Part shown: positions 28,144 to 36,803 of the stretch, piece by piece
Layout of the letters: each line of letters starts with the position of its first letter
How positions within the stretch are numbered: position 1 is the first letter of the stretch
From: Neptunomonas concharum
Lineage (GTDB): Bacteria > Pseudomonadota > Gammaproteobacteria > Pseudomonadales > Balneatricaceae
Length of the DNA stretch: 64,000 nucleotides
Reading direction: 5' to 3'
Assembly (NCBI RefSeq): GCF_008630635.1
Contig: NZ_CP043869.1
Location: 186,001 to 250,000 of the forward strand
Made by a program: the position numbers and the translations under genes
Notes under the pieces: model-generated
Told to the model about the DNA's origin: nothing
The model's input: the letters and a program-made list of their open reading frames with translations, nothing else
The model's database searches: none

Positions 28144-29310
28144 CTATAGTGGTGTCGTTCGAATGATAACGCTTGCTTGTGGAGATAATAAGCTTTCTAT
28201 CTCTGAGATAATATCAGCGTCGGTAATAGCAGAAAGCTTATCATGATATTGGTCGGCAGAGAGGGTCTCTTCCTGATAAAAGAGGTTATTTGCCAGTAGG
28301 TAGGGTAGTTGTGCAGCATTGCTGAGTCGTTGTTCATACTCTTTTACCATAAAGACTTTGAGTGGTGCTGGTGGTGAGCTTGCTATGGATTGTTTTAAAT
28401 ACTGGCGAAGGTTGGAAAAAAGTGGCTCTGAAAAGGAGTCTGGCTGGCGAATGAGAAGTGCACTGAAGCCTACCGGATAACTGTGTTCAGACAGAAGACG
28501 GAATTGTGTGCTTTTTCCCTCGGTCAAAGCGAGCAGTTGTTGGCCTAAATAACGCCATGCCAGCTCTTTGGGAAGTCGTTTGTCTCGCTCCGTTTCCAGT
28601 TGGCCTATCAGAAGTTGGTGAAGCGGGGAGCGATGTTTTAATTCGATAAGTGTATCTGGCAATGCAGGGGTAGATGGCTGTGATGAAAGAGGGTGGTTGT
28701 CTAATATCTTTTCTGACAATGTTTGTAGAGATTGAAGGGTGGCGTTAGAAGATCTATTGAGCGTAAAGAGAATCACTTGCGGACTGGCTAATGCTCGGCT
28801 GTAATCAAACGTCGGTAGCTGGGTGGCAATTTGTAGTTTGAAATTGATCAGCGCTTGTTCTTCTATGCTGCTGGAAGCTAGGTAGCGTTCAGCACTGGCT
28901 TGCTGAGTCATGGCTGCCAAGTGGGTGTTTTGCTGGAGCCTTAAGTTGTCTAAGGTCGCTGGTATTTGATTTATCGAAGATAGAGGCAAGGTGATGATCA
29001 GGTGATCGGGGTACGCGTTTATCGTTATGTCAGGCATCGTCTGGATAGACTGATCCAAGGCTAGTCGCACACCTCGTCTTTGCACTTGTTGGGTTTCGCC
29101 AAAGGCTGCCGGGAAAGGGTAAACGAGTAAAATCTGGTCATTAGAGATTGCTTTATCTTGGTAAAGGTAGGTTTGAGGCGTCTCTAATGGTTCAGGTTGT
29201 TTAACCGTCTCGGGTTGGTTGTTGAGTGTCAGCAGCAAGATCGCAATTGCCAGAAACCAAGGTAGAATCTTAAGATAAGTACGGTTAAAGATGGGTGTGT
29301 ATTCTGTCAC
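28144..29310 (-). CDS. M16-like membrane-anchored protein without peptidase motif
   Basis: The protein (388 residues from a GTG at 29310) has one N-terminal membrane helix (ILPWFLAIAILLLTL) and a long periplasmic part with insulinase-like features by position: it occupies the place of the M16 peptidase-like genes between rsmD and ftsE/ftsY in Pseudomonas. I see no HxxEH zinc motif, so it is probably catalytically inactive or only distantly related. I prefer the GTG at 29310, with AAGGA 8 bases upstream, over an ATG at 29346 with no ribosome site. Only one such gene is present, where Pseudomonas has two. Function unknown. Confidence 0.6.
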   Translation of the reverse strand: MTEYTPIFNRTYLKILPWFLAIAILLLTLNNQPETVKQPEPLETPQTYLYQDKAISNDQILLVYPFPAAFGETQQVQRRGVRLALDQSIQTMPDITINAYPDHLIITLPLSSINQIPATLDNLRLQQNTHLAAMTQQASAERYLASSSIEEQALINFKLQIATQLPTFDYSRALASPQVILFTLNRSSNATLQSLQTLSEKILDNHPLSSQPSTPALPDTLIELKHRSPLHQLLIGQLETERDKRLPKELAWRYLGQQLLALTEGKSTQFRLLSEHSYPVGFSALLIRQPDSFSEPLFSNLRQYLKQSIASSPPAPLKVFMVKEYEQRLSNAAQLPYLLANNLFYQEETLSADQYHDKLSAITDADIISEIESLLSPQASVIIRTTPL

Positions 29311-29412
29311 TCTTGGTTTCCTTGTAGGCGAAGCTGCTATGCGCAAAGAATCACTATGATAAGATACCCAACCTAACTCAGGATAGACCTAATCAGGATA
29401 AGACTCGGCATC

Positions 29413-30072
29413 ATGATTCATTTTGAACATGTCAGTAAGCGTTATAGTGAAGGTCACGATGCGCTCAAGGATATTTGCTTTACGCTGCAGACAGGTGAAC
29501 TGGCGTTTTTGACAGGGCATTCGGGTGCCGGTAAAAGCACGTTACTCAAACTGATCATGCTGATGGAGCAGCCTACAGCTGGACATATACAGGTTTGTGA
29601 TCAGCAACTAACGCACCTAGGGCGCCATGAAATCCCCTTTTTGCGGCGTTCTATTGGGGTGGTTTTTCAAAACCACCAGCTGCTGTTTGATCGCACGGTT
29701 TTTGAAAATGTCGCCTTACCCTTGCAAATTTGTGGATATTCGCCGCAAGACGCTGCGCGGCGAGTGCGAGCCGCATTAGATAAAGTAGGTCTGCTGGATC
29801 GTGAAAAGATGAATCCGCTTGCCCTATCCAGTGGTGAGCAGCAAAGGGTAGGTATTGCCCGCGCTATTGTACACAAGCCTAAAGTTCTGTTGGCGGATGA
29901 GCCAACAGGTAACTTAGACCCCCTGCTATCTGAAGAGATAATGCGTTTATTCGAGCAATTTAACCGAGTCGGCACAACGGTACTCATCGCCAGCCATGAC
30001 TTGTCGTTAATCAAGCGAATGGGGCGTCGTGTGATGACATTGCGTTCAGGGAGGTTGATTGCTGATGGATAA
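29413..30072 (+). CDS. ftsE: Cell division ATP-binding protein FtsE
   Basis: FtsE is the ATPase of the FtsEX complex that couples the divisome to amidase activation. The 219-residue protein has Walker A GHSGAGKSTLLKL, a signature LSSGEQQRVGIARA, Walker B VLLADEPTGNLDP and the switch histidine in LIASHDLSLI. It is divergent from the M16-like gene and overlaps ftsX by 8 bases. The gene ftsY, normally directly upstream, is not there. Confidence 0.95.
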   Translation: MIHFEHVSKRYSEGHDALKDICFTLQTGELAFLTGHSGAGKSTLLKLIMLMEQPTAGHIQVCDQQLTHLGRHEIPFLRRSIGVVFQNHQLLFDRTVFENVALPLQICGYSPQDAARRVRAALDKVGLLDREKMNPLALSSGEQQRVGIARAIVHKPKVLLADEPTGNLDPLLSEEIMRLFEQFNRVGTTVLIASHDLSLIKRMGRRVMTLRSGRLIADG

Positions 30073-31096
30073 GCGTCGTGGAGCCGTGAGAGTCACCCCT
30101 CGCGCAACAGCTGCTCCAGCTCCAGCCTCTAAAGCGGCACCGGCAAAACGAGGAGCAGAGCATCATAAGGTTGATTTAAAAGGACATAGTGAAAGCTGGG
30201 TGAGAAACCACAGTGAAGTCTCCCGTTCTTCATTAAAGCGGTTACTGGCTACGCCACTTGCAACGTTTATGACGGTAGCGGTTTTGGCGATTGCGTTAAC
30301 ATTGCCCGGATTTCTTTTTTCAGCGCTGTCTAACCTTCAGCAGCTAACACAAGGCTGGGAAGGTGAAACACGCTTATCTCTATATCTTCAACCTACTCTC
30401 TCCAGTGAAGAGGCAGATCGTTTCAGTCGAACCCTTTTACTGAGAGATGATATTGCTGCCATTGATTACATCAGCGCTGAGCAAGGTTTATTAGAATTTA
30501 AGAGATATTCAGGGTTTGGTGAGGTGGTGGAGGCACTTAAGGAAAATCCACTTCCTGCTGTGGTCATGCTTATTCCTAAAGCGCAGGCTGCCAAAGATCT
30601 AGGGCTTTTACGGGCAAGCTTTGAAGCGATGCCAGAAGTTCAAGAGGCCATATTAGATCTGGAGTGGTTGCAGCGTTTAGATGCGATGCTGGCTGTAGCC
30701 AAACGTACGGTGTTTGTTTTGGGACTATTGCTGGGTGTTGCTGTTTTATTGGTGGTGGGAAACACCATCAAGATGGCGATTGAAAGCCGGCGTGATGAAA
30801 TCATTGTCAGCAAGTTAGTGGGCGCAACTGATGCTTGGGTAAGACGGCCGTTTCTCTATACGGGCTTTTGGTATGGTTTATCGGGTGCTTTACTGGCTTG
30901 GTTAGTGATACAGATCGCATGGATGATGCTTAAAACGCCTGCGGCCGAGTTGGCCAACCTTTACCATAGCCAGATCGAACTGCATGGGCTAGGGGTGATT
31001 GGCAGTTTGCTGCTGTTAGCTGTCAGCTTATTACTTGGCTGGTTGGGAGCATGGTTATCAGTACGGCGTCATCTTCGTGAAATAGAGCCTCGTTAG
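30065..31096 (+). CDS. ftsX: Cell division protein FtsX
   Basis: FtsX is the membrane partner of FtsE. The 343-residue protein has a long Ala/Pro/Lys-rich cytoplasmic N-terminal tail (about 60 residues), a first membrane helix near residue 77, a periplasmic domain with EENPLPAVVMLIP-like sequence (YISAEQGLLEFKRYSGFGEV), and three further C-terminal helices. The ATG at 30065 lies within the end of ftsE (8-base overlap). A terminator follows before rpoH. Confidence 0.93.
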   Translation: MDKRRGAVRVTPRATAAPAPASKAAPAKRGAEHHKVDLKGHSESWVRNHSEVSRSSLKRLLATPLATFMTVAVLAIALTLPGFLFSALSNLQQLTQGWEGETRLSLYLQPTLSSEEADRFSRTLLLRDDIAAIDYISAEQGLLEFKRYSGFGEVVEALKENPLPAVVMLIPKAQAAKDLGLLRASFEAMPEVQEAILDLEWLQRLDAMLAVAKRTVFVLGLLLGVAVLLVVGNTIKMAIESRRDEIIVSKLVGATDAWVRRPFLYTGFWYGLSGALLAWLVIQIAWMMLKTPAAELANLYHSQIELHGLGVIGSLLLLAVSLLLGWLGAWLSVRRHLREIEPR

Positions 31097-31163
31097 ACTT
31101 TATTGTGAGAGCGGAATTCAGTGTTGCCCCACTTGCCATTTGTCTAAAGTGACGCTATCTTTT

Positions 31164-31197
31164 GTTCCCCCATAGCAGATTGCTGGGGAACTTTTTA
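31164..31197 (+). terminator. Terminator between ftsX and rpoH
   Basis: Stem GTTCCCC / GGGGAAC with an inner AGCA-GAT-TGCT helix, followed by TTTTT. It should end the ftsEX transcript, leaving rpoH with its own promoter in the remaining 60 bases. Confidence 0.75.
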
Positions 31198-31257
31198 CCG
31201 TTTTTAGCATCATACTTTTGGCTGAAATAGATGTAAAAATAACGAGGTCAGTATTTA

Positions 31258-32130
31258 ATGGGTAAAAGCTTACAACTCATCGAACATGTATCTCCAGGTC
31301 AGAATCTGGAAGCTTACGTGCAAACAATCAGTACAATACCTGTTCTGAGTGTTGAAGAGGAGCGAGCACTGGCAGAGCGTCTCTATTATGAAGACGATTT
31401 GGAAGCCGCACGCCAGTTGGTTTTATCTCATCTGCGCTTTGTTGTTCATATCGCCCGTAGCTACTCTGGCTATGGCCTTCCTTTAGGTGATTTGGTGCAG
31501 GAAGGTAATGTTGGTCTGATGAAAGCGGTTAAGCGCTTTGATCCGGGTATGGGCGTTCGCCTTGTATCTTTTGCTGTACATTGGATTAAAGCAGAGATGC
31601 ATGAGTATATCTTGCGTAACTGGCGCATTGTTAAAGTGGCTACCACCAAGGCACAGCGCAAGCTCTTCTTTAACTTACGTTCTCAAAAAAAGGGTCTTGG
31701 ATGGATGAATGGTGAGGAAGTTACCGCCATTGCCGAAGATCTGGGAGTTGATGAACAGGTTGTGCGTCAGATGGAAGGGCGTATGGCGTCGGTGGACACC
31801 TCTTTTGATGCGACCTTAAACGATGACGACGATAGCAGTGCTTATCTGGCTCCGTCTCAATACCTTGAAGACCATTCTGCTGACCCTGCCCTACAGCTTG
31901 AAGAAGCTAATTGGGAGCAGGACTCACAAAGCAAGCTAATGGGTGCTTTGGAAGCCTTGGACGAACGTAGTCGAGATATTTTATCCCAACGCTGGTTGAT
32001 GGATGAAAAGTCAACGCTGCATGAGCTAGCTGATAAATACAGTGTGTCTGCTGAGCGTATTCGTCAGTTAGAGAAGAATGCAATGAAAAAAATCAAGCAA
32101 GCCATAGGGCAAGAGTATCAGTTAACCTAG
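31258..32130 (+). CDS. rpoH: Heat-shock sigma factor RpoH (sigma 32)
   Basis: RpoH directs transcription of heat-shock genes. The 290-residue protein has region 1.2/2 sequences [43 protein letters not shown], the RpoH-box segment [15 protein letters not shown] specific to sigma 32, and region 4.2 [28 protein letters not shown]. The ftsE-ftsX-rpoH order is the conserved gammaproteobacterial arrangement. Confidence 0.96.
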   Translation: MGKSLQLIEHVSPGQNLEAYVQTISTIPVLSVEEERALAERLYYEDDLEAARQLVLSHLRFVVHIARSYSGYGLPLGDLVQEGNVGLMKAVKRFDPGMGVRLVSFAVHWIKAEMHEYILRNWRIVKVATTKAQRKLFFNLRSQKKGLGWMNGEEVTAIAEDLGVDEQVVRQMEGRMASVDTSFDATLNDDDDSSAYLAPSQYLEDHSADPALQLEEANWEQDSQSKLMGALEALDERSRDILSQRWLMDEKSTLHELADKYSVSAERIRQLEKNAMKKIKQAIGQEYQLT

Positions 32131-32154
32131 CTTGATCTATCTATTCTTGAACAG

Positions 32155-32181
32155 AGCCGCCTTCGGGCGGCTTTGTTGTTT
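32155..32181 (+). terminator. Terminator after rpoH
   Basis: Stem AGCCGCC / GGCGGCT with a TTCG loop, followed by TTGTTGTTT, 24 bases after the rpoH stop. Confidence 0.85.
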
Positions 32182-32253
32182 ACAGCCTGAACCTGAGAAT
32201 AATCGGTGATATAATCCCCGCCACTGATTGAGCCGAAGTTGGGGTTGTGTATC

Positions 32254-32634
32254 GTGCGGTGCTATTTGGCAGTTGCTGGGGTGAGTGGTGCTATAGCGGT
32301 TGGCTTAGGGGCTTTTGCCGCCCATGGCTTGAAGCATCAGTTAACTGATCGCTTGCTGGGTGTTTTCCAAACGGGCGTACAGTACCAGTTTTATCACACG
32401 TTAGCGTTACTTCTGATTGGATTACTCCTCAGTAATAGTCACTCTCGGTGGCTTAAAGTGAGCGGAGCACTGTTTATCCTAGGTATGCTGTTTTTTTCCG
32501 GCAGCCTTTATGTGTTGGCTTTAAGTGGTATTCATTGGTTTGGTGTTATCACGCCGGTGGGAGGCGTTGCCCTGCTCGCTGGTTGGTTGTCACTGGTTGG
32601 TTTTGTAGTAAGTGAAAAGAGGAATGGCGAGTGA
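32254..32634 (+). CDS. DUF423 family membrane protein
   Basis: The protein is about 126 residues with four hydrophobic helices and the DUF423 core GAFAAHGLKHQL near residue 22 and YQFYHTLALLLIG. The function of the family is not known. The start is uncertain: a GTG at 32254 aligns with the family N-terminus, while in-frame TTG codons at 32239 and 32245 extend it slightly. Its stop overlaps the thiS start (GTGA), which suggests co-translation with thiS, though no thiamine link is known to me. Confidence 0.78.
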   Translation: MRCYLAVAGVSGAIAVGLGAFAAHGLKHQLTDRLLGVFQTGVQYQFYHTLALLLIGLLLSNSHSRWLKVSGALFILGMLFFSGSLYVLALSGIHWFGVITPVGGVALLAGWLSLVGFVVSEKRNGE

Positions 32635-32834
32635 TTGAACTACAGGTTAATGGTGAGCAGCAGCTAATTGTTGCGGGGTCTACCTTGTTTGATCTGATTG
32701 AACGATTGGAGCTTGTGGGGCAGCGTATAGCTATTGAAGTCAATCAGGAAATTATCCCCCGAAGCCAGCACAGCGATTATGTACTTCAAGCAGGCGATGC
32801 AGTTGAAGTCGTCCAAGCGATCGGTGGCGGTTAA
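32631..32834 (+). CDS. thiS: Sulfur carrier protein ThiS
   Basis: ThiS is a ubiquitin-like sulfur carrier in thiazole synthesis for thiamine. The 67-residue protein ends in Gly-Gly (AIGGG), whose terminal glycine is adenylated and thiocarboxylated, and has the ThiS segment IAIEVNQEIIPRSQ. A GTG start overlaps the DUF423 stop. It lies 51 bases ahead of thiG. No TPP riboswitch is apparent upstream. Confidence 0.92.
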   Translation: MIELQVNGEQQLIVAGSTLFDLIERLELVGQRIAIEVNQEIIPRSQHSDYVLQAGDAVEVVQAIGGG

Positions 32835-32885
32835 GTAGATCGCTCAGTTTATAGCCCTTAATTAGTATTCAGAAGGAAACAACCA

Positions 32886-33674
32886 ATGCAGCAAGATGAC
32901 GCCTTAATCATTGCAGGAAAGCGTTACCAGTCTCGATTATTAGTGGGGACTGGGAAATACAAGGATATGGACGAGACCCGTGATGCCATTGCTGCCAGTG
33001 GTGCTGAGATTGTAACGGTTGCTGTTAGACGCACCAATATAGGTCAGACGGCAGGTGAACCTAATCTGTTAGATGTGATTTCCCCAGACAAGTACACCAT
33101 TTTACCGAATACAGCAGGCTGCTATACCGCAGAAGATGCTGTAAGAACCTGTCGTTTAGCTCGTGAGCTATTGGATGGTCATAATTTAGTCAAGCTTGAA
33201 GTCCTAGGTGATCAAAAAACGCTCTACCCCAACATGGTCGAAACGATCAAAGCTACCGAAACCTTGGTTAAGGATGGCTTTGATGTGATGGTGTACTGCA
33301 ATGATGATCCGATCGTTGCTAAACAGTTAGAAGAGATGGGGTGTGTAGCGGTTATGCCACTCGGCTCTTTGATCGGTTCTGGCTTGGGTATCTTGAACCC
33401 ACATAATATCAATATCATTATGGAAAGCGCTCGTGTTCCTGTCCTCGTAGATGCGGGTGTGGGTACTGCTTCAGATGCTGCGATCGCCATGGAAATGGGC
33501 TGTGAAGGGGTACTGATGAACACCGCGATTGCGGCAGCTGGGAATCCTATCTTGATGGCATCTGCGATGCGCAAAGCGATCGAAGCAGGGCGTGAAGCCT
33601 ATTTAGCCGGGCGTATGCCTAAAAAGAAATATGCCAGTGCGTCTTCTCCTTTGGATGGCGTGATTGGTCAATAA
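32886..33674 (+). CDS. thiG: Thiazole synthase
   Basis: ThiG condenses 1-deoxyxylulose 5-phosphate with a glycine-derived imine and ThiS thiocarboxylate to form the thiamine thiazole. The 262-residue TIM-barrel protein contains [16 protein letters not shown], the Schiff-base lysine in [22 protein letters not shown] and [28 protein letters not shown] lies 5 bases before the ATG. Confidence 0.95.
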   Translation: MQQDDALIIAGKRYQSRLLVGTGKYKDMDETRDAIAASGAEIVTVAVRRTNIGQTAGEPNLLDVISPDKYTILPNTAGCYTAEDAVRTCRLARELLDGHNLVKLEVLGDQKTLYPNMVETIKATETLVKDGFDVMVYCNDDPIVAKQLEEMGCVAVMPLGSLIGSGLGILNPHNINIIMESARVPVLVDAGVGTASDAAIAMEMGCEGVLMNTAIAAAGNPILMASAMRKAIEAGREAYLAGRMPKKKYASASSPLDGVIGQ

Positions 33675-33700
33675 ATTAAAAAGCGTGAAGCGAATTATTA

Positions 33701-34393
33701 ATGACTGAAGAAAAGAAATACATGCGTACCATTCGTAGCTTTGTTATGCGAGCGGGACGCACTACGGAAGGGCAGCAAAAAGCACTGGATGACGTGTGGC
33801 CAATCATGGGATTGGAAGTAAAAGACGGTCCTGTTGTGTTTTCCGAATTGTTTGGTCGTGATGCACCGGTAGTGCTGGAGATTGGCTTTGGTATGGGCGA
33901 CTCCTTAATAGAGATGGCGAGCCAGCAGCTAGAAAAAAACTACATTGGTATAGAGGTTCACAGACCGGGTGTTGGTCGATTGCTGTCGCGCGCTCAGGAG
34001 GCTGGTCTGAGTAATATCCGGGTATATGCAGAAGATGCCATCGAGGTACTTGCACAGTGTATTCCTGATAACAGCCTTGACGTGTTGCAGCTATTTTTCC
34101 CTGACCCATGGCATAAGAAGAAACATCACAAGCGTCGTATTGTTCAGCCGGAGTTTGCCCAGACTGTGCGTAAAAAGCTCAAAATCGGCGGCTACTTTCA
34201 TATGGCAACAGATTGGGAAAATTACGCAGAACATATGATGGAAGTGATGACAAGCGCTGAAGGATATCAAAACAAAGCTGGTGAAGGGGTTTTCTCACCT
34301 CAGCCAGACTGGAGACCTGTCACTAAGTTTCAAAAGCGTGGTGAACGCTTAGGGCATGGTGTATGGGATTTGATGTTTGAGCGTACCTGCTAA
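33701..34393 (+). CDS. trmB: tRNA (guanine-N7-)-methyltransferase
   Basis: TrmB makes 7-methylguanosine at position 46 of tRNA. The 230-residue protein shows [15 protein letters not shown] (SAM-binding motif I), [16 protein letters not shown], and the family motif [23 protein letters not shown]. It follows thiG by 26 bases on the same strand, so thiS-thiG-trmB is probably one transcript ended by the terminator at 34415. Confidence 0.94.
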   Translation: MTEEKKYMRTIRSFVMRAGRTTEGQQKALDDVWPIMGLEVKDGPVVFSELFGRDAPVVLEIGFGMGDSLIEMASQQLEKNYIGIEVHRPGVGRLLSRAQEAGLSNIRVYAEDAIEVLAQCIPDNSLDVLQLFFPDPWHKKKHHKRRIVQPEFAQTVRKKLKIGGYFHMATDWENYAEHMMEVMTSAEGYQNKAGEGVFSPQPDWRPVTKFQKRGERLGHGVWDLMFERTC

Positions 34394-34414
34394 AGAGCAG
34401 CTTCCTACTTATAT

Positions 34415-34441
34415 AAAAGCACAACACTCGTTGTGCTTTTG
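34415..34441 (+). terminator. Terminator after trmB
   Basis: An 11-bp perfect stem AAAAGCACAAC / GTTGTGCTTTT with a four-base loop, 21 bases after the trmB stop. The symmetric A- and T-runs would work on either strand. Confidence 0.88.
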
Positions 34442-34594
34442 ATCCCGCCTTATATAAAAATCACTTTTGTCGATTAATTTCATCTGTTTCTAGCAGACTG
34501 CATAAACTTGCCTATACTTTAGTAGGCAGGGTTCATATTTTAATGTGGCATGGGTTCTGCTGAGGATAAAAATAATATGACCGAGGTTGATTAA

Positions 34595-36475
34595 ATGAAA
34601 GTATCCCATAAAGTGGCGCTACTGGCATCTTTGATTGTCGTTGCCGCTTTTTCTATTTTTTCATGGTTTCAGTACAACACAGTGCGGGATGCGCTTTATA
34701 CGAAAACGGAGCAAAATGTTGCTGAATCTACTAAGGTATTAAGCCATCAAATAACCAATTGGCTTAATGGAAAGCTAGCGTTAATTGATATGATGGCACA
34801 AAGCATTGATAAGGACTTCAATCAGGAGACGATTAATAGAGCCTTTCACCTTCCTATGCTCAAGAAGGAGTTCTTGTTAATTTTCGGAGGGTTAGATACA
34901 GATGGGGCGCCGATCACCAATGATGCGAATTGGGCACCAGAAGGGTGGGATGCACGTAAAAGGCCTTGGTATCCTGTAGCAAAGAGCCATCAGAGAGCCG
35001 TATTAACTGATCCTTATGCGGATTCAACGACAAAAGAGATTCTGATATCTGCGGTTGCTAATTTTTCGGATAAGGGCGTATTTCAAGGAGCCTTTGGCGG
35101 TGATCTTAGCCTTAAAACCGTCTCGGAAGCGGTTAATACATTAAACTTCAATGAGACGGGTTATGCCTTCTTACTGAGCGCCAACGGAAACATTATTAGC
35201 CACCCAGATGATACCTTAAATGGTGAGCCTGTATCTAAACTGTTTAAGGAAGGCGTACCTGCATTTAAAGAAGGTTTGAATGAAGTTGAAGTTGCGGGCG
35301 CTACGGTATTTACTTCCTTCTACCAACTCGATGGCTTATATGGAAGCGACTGGTTATTGGGGGTTGTTCTGGACAAGAGCAAGGTGATGGCGGATGCCAA
35401 CTCGTTTGGCTGGGCGGCGCTAATTGGCACGATAATATCGGCTCTACTTTGCTCCGTTGCACTTTATGTGGCTGTATCCAAACAGTTATTACCTCTGCAG
35501 AAATTGCGTGAGTCTCTGTTGGAAATTAACAGAGGGGAGGGGGATCTTACTAAGCGTTTAGACGTGGTTAGTAAAGATGAGTTTGGTCAGGTATCTAATG
35601 ACTTTAACCATTTCATTGCCTATTTGCAGAACCTGATAAGTAATGTAAAAGAGCTTTCAACCAGTATACGCACAAGCACCGACCTAACGGCATCTTCAGC
35701 ATCTTCGGCATCGGCTAATTTGGAAACCCAACTATTTGAATTGGATCAGTTAGCAACCGCTATGCATGAGATGTCAGCTACCGCGCAAGATGTTGCAGCT
35801 AATGCCCAACGTGCAGCGGATGCTGCTCATCAGGCGGATAATGCAGCATCTCACGGTGTTGATGTGGTTTCGCGAACAACATCTTCAATTGCAACCTTAG
35901 CTGGTGAGATGGACGGAGTCGTTAATACCATTAATGAGTTGGCAGGTTACAGTGATAATATCGAATCGATATTAACCGTGATTACGGATATCGCTGATCA
36001 GACCAATCTGTTGGCGTTAAATGCAGCGATAGAAGCTGCACGAGCTGGGGATATGGGGCGTGGTTTCGCAGTGGTTGCAGACGAGGTACGTGCTTTGGCA
36101 TCACGTACACAACAATCTACAGAAGAGATCAAAAAAATGATCCATCAGCTGCAATTAGGTGTGCGTAATGCTGAAAGTATCATTCAGAACAGTCGCCAAA
36201 AAGCGAATGATACGCAAGCGGTTGCGAGTGAAGCTGATACGGTACTGGCGACCATACGTGACAGTATTCTGGAAATTAACCAGATGACCGTGCAGATCGC
36301 GACGGCAGCAGAGGAGCAAAGTGCAACCTCCGAAGAGATTAATCGTAATACCACAAATATTCGTGATATTAGCCAGATGGTTTCTGACGGGGCCAAAGAG
36401 CAAGAAGGCCACTGCGTTACGATGGTTGATTTAACCAGCCGCCAGAATAGAGAGATGGACAAGTTTAAAGTCTAG
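34595..36475 (+). CDS. Methyl-accepting chemotaxis protein with dCache sensor
   Basis: The 626-residue chemoreceptor has a membrane helix near residues 7-27, a periplasmic dCache-like domain (about 35-275, with the [16 protein letters not shown] segment where small ligands bind in amino acid receptors), a second helix near 277-298, a HAMP domain ([13 protein letters not shown]) and a signalling domain. The hairpin tip [38 protein letters not shown] is intact. No cheA/cheW pentapeptide-tail tether (NWETF) is visible at the C-terminus. Ligand is unknown. It stands alone between two terminators. Confidence 0.92.
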   Translation: MKVSHKVALLASLIVVAAFSIFSWFQYNTVRDALYTKTEQNVAESTKVLSHQITNWLNGKLALIDMMAQSIDKDFNQETINRAFHLPMLKKEFLLIFGGLDTDGAPITNDANWAPEGWDARKRPWYPVAKSHQRAVLTDPYADSTTKEILISAVANFSDKGVFQGAFGGDLSLKTVSEAVNTLNFNETGYAFLLSANGNIISHPDDTLNGEPVSKLFKEGVPAFKEGLNEVEVAGATVFTSFYQLDGLYGSDWLLGVVLDKSKVMADANSFGWAALIGTIISALLCSVALYVAVSKQLLPLQKLRESLLEINRGEGDLTKRLDVVSKDEFGQVSNDFNHFIAYLQNLISNVKELSTSIRTSTDLTASSASSASANLETQLFELDQLATAMHEMSATAQDVAANAQRAADAAHQADNAASHGVDVVSRTTSSIATLAGEMDGVVNTINELAGYSDNIESILTVITDIADQTNLLALNAAIEAARAGDMGRGFAVVADEVRALASRTQQSTEEIKKMIHQLQLGVRNAESIIQNSRQKANDTQAVASEADTVLATIRDSILEINQMTVQIATAAEEQSATSEEINRNTTNIRDISQMVSDGAKEQEGHCVTMVDLTSRQNREMDKFKV

Positions 36476-36490
36476 ATTAACTGGAAGCTC

Positions 36491-36516
36491 AAAAAGCCCG
36501 TTTACGGGCTTTTTTT
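36491..36516 (+). terminator. Terminator after the chemoreceptor gene
   Basis: Stem AAAAAGCCCG / CGGGCTTTTTTT with a TTTA loop, 16 bases after the chemoreceptor stop. Confidence 0.88.
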
Positions 36517-36803
36517 GTGGTTTTTTTCTATGTGAGTGGGTGTTCGATATATCATACATTTTGCATGTGCTGCCAGAACAGCGCTTTAAAGCTTTCAGTA
36601 TTGATACATTTTGAAATATTTCGTAAAAATAGGTATTTACACCTAATTCTTTAGTTTTAAATCTCGACTAAAGTCGACTTTTATAGCCTCGCTTGTTGCA
36701 GCGCAAAGTCATACCGTAGCGTCGTTTAAATCGCTTTATATCGAACACTATAGCTAGTCAGGGCTGTCGTGCTCGAAGAGCAAACTGATTGTAGGTGGAA
36801 GAA
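36517..36803. other. Long AT-rich intergenic region upstream of the NCS2-like permease
   Basis: No gene is visible. Two copies of ATACATTTTG (36554-36563 and 36604-36613) are 50 bases apart, about five helical turns. Two overlapping palindromes follow: TCGACT-AA-AGTCGA at 36664-36677 and AAGTCGACTT at 36671-36680. These could be sites for a regulator of the permease; no known family site is recognised. Confidence 0.35.

Noticed and set aside
32182-32253. Possible TPP riboswitch before the thiS-thiG genes
   Set aside because: Only about 70 bases lie between the rpoH terminator and DUF423, and no thi-box-like sequence was seen.
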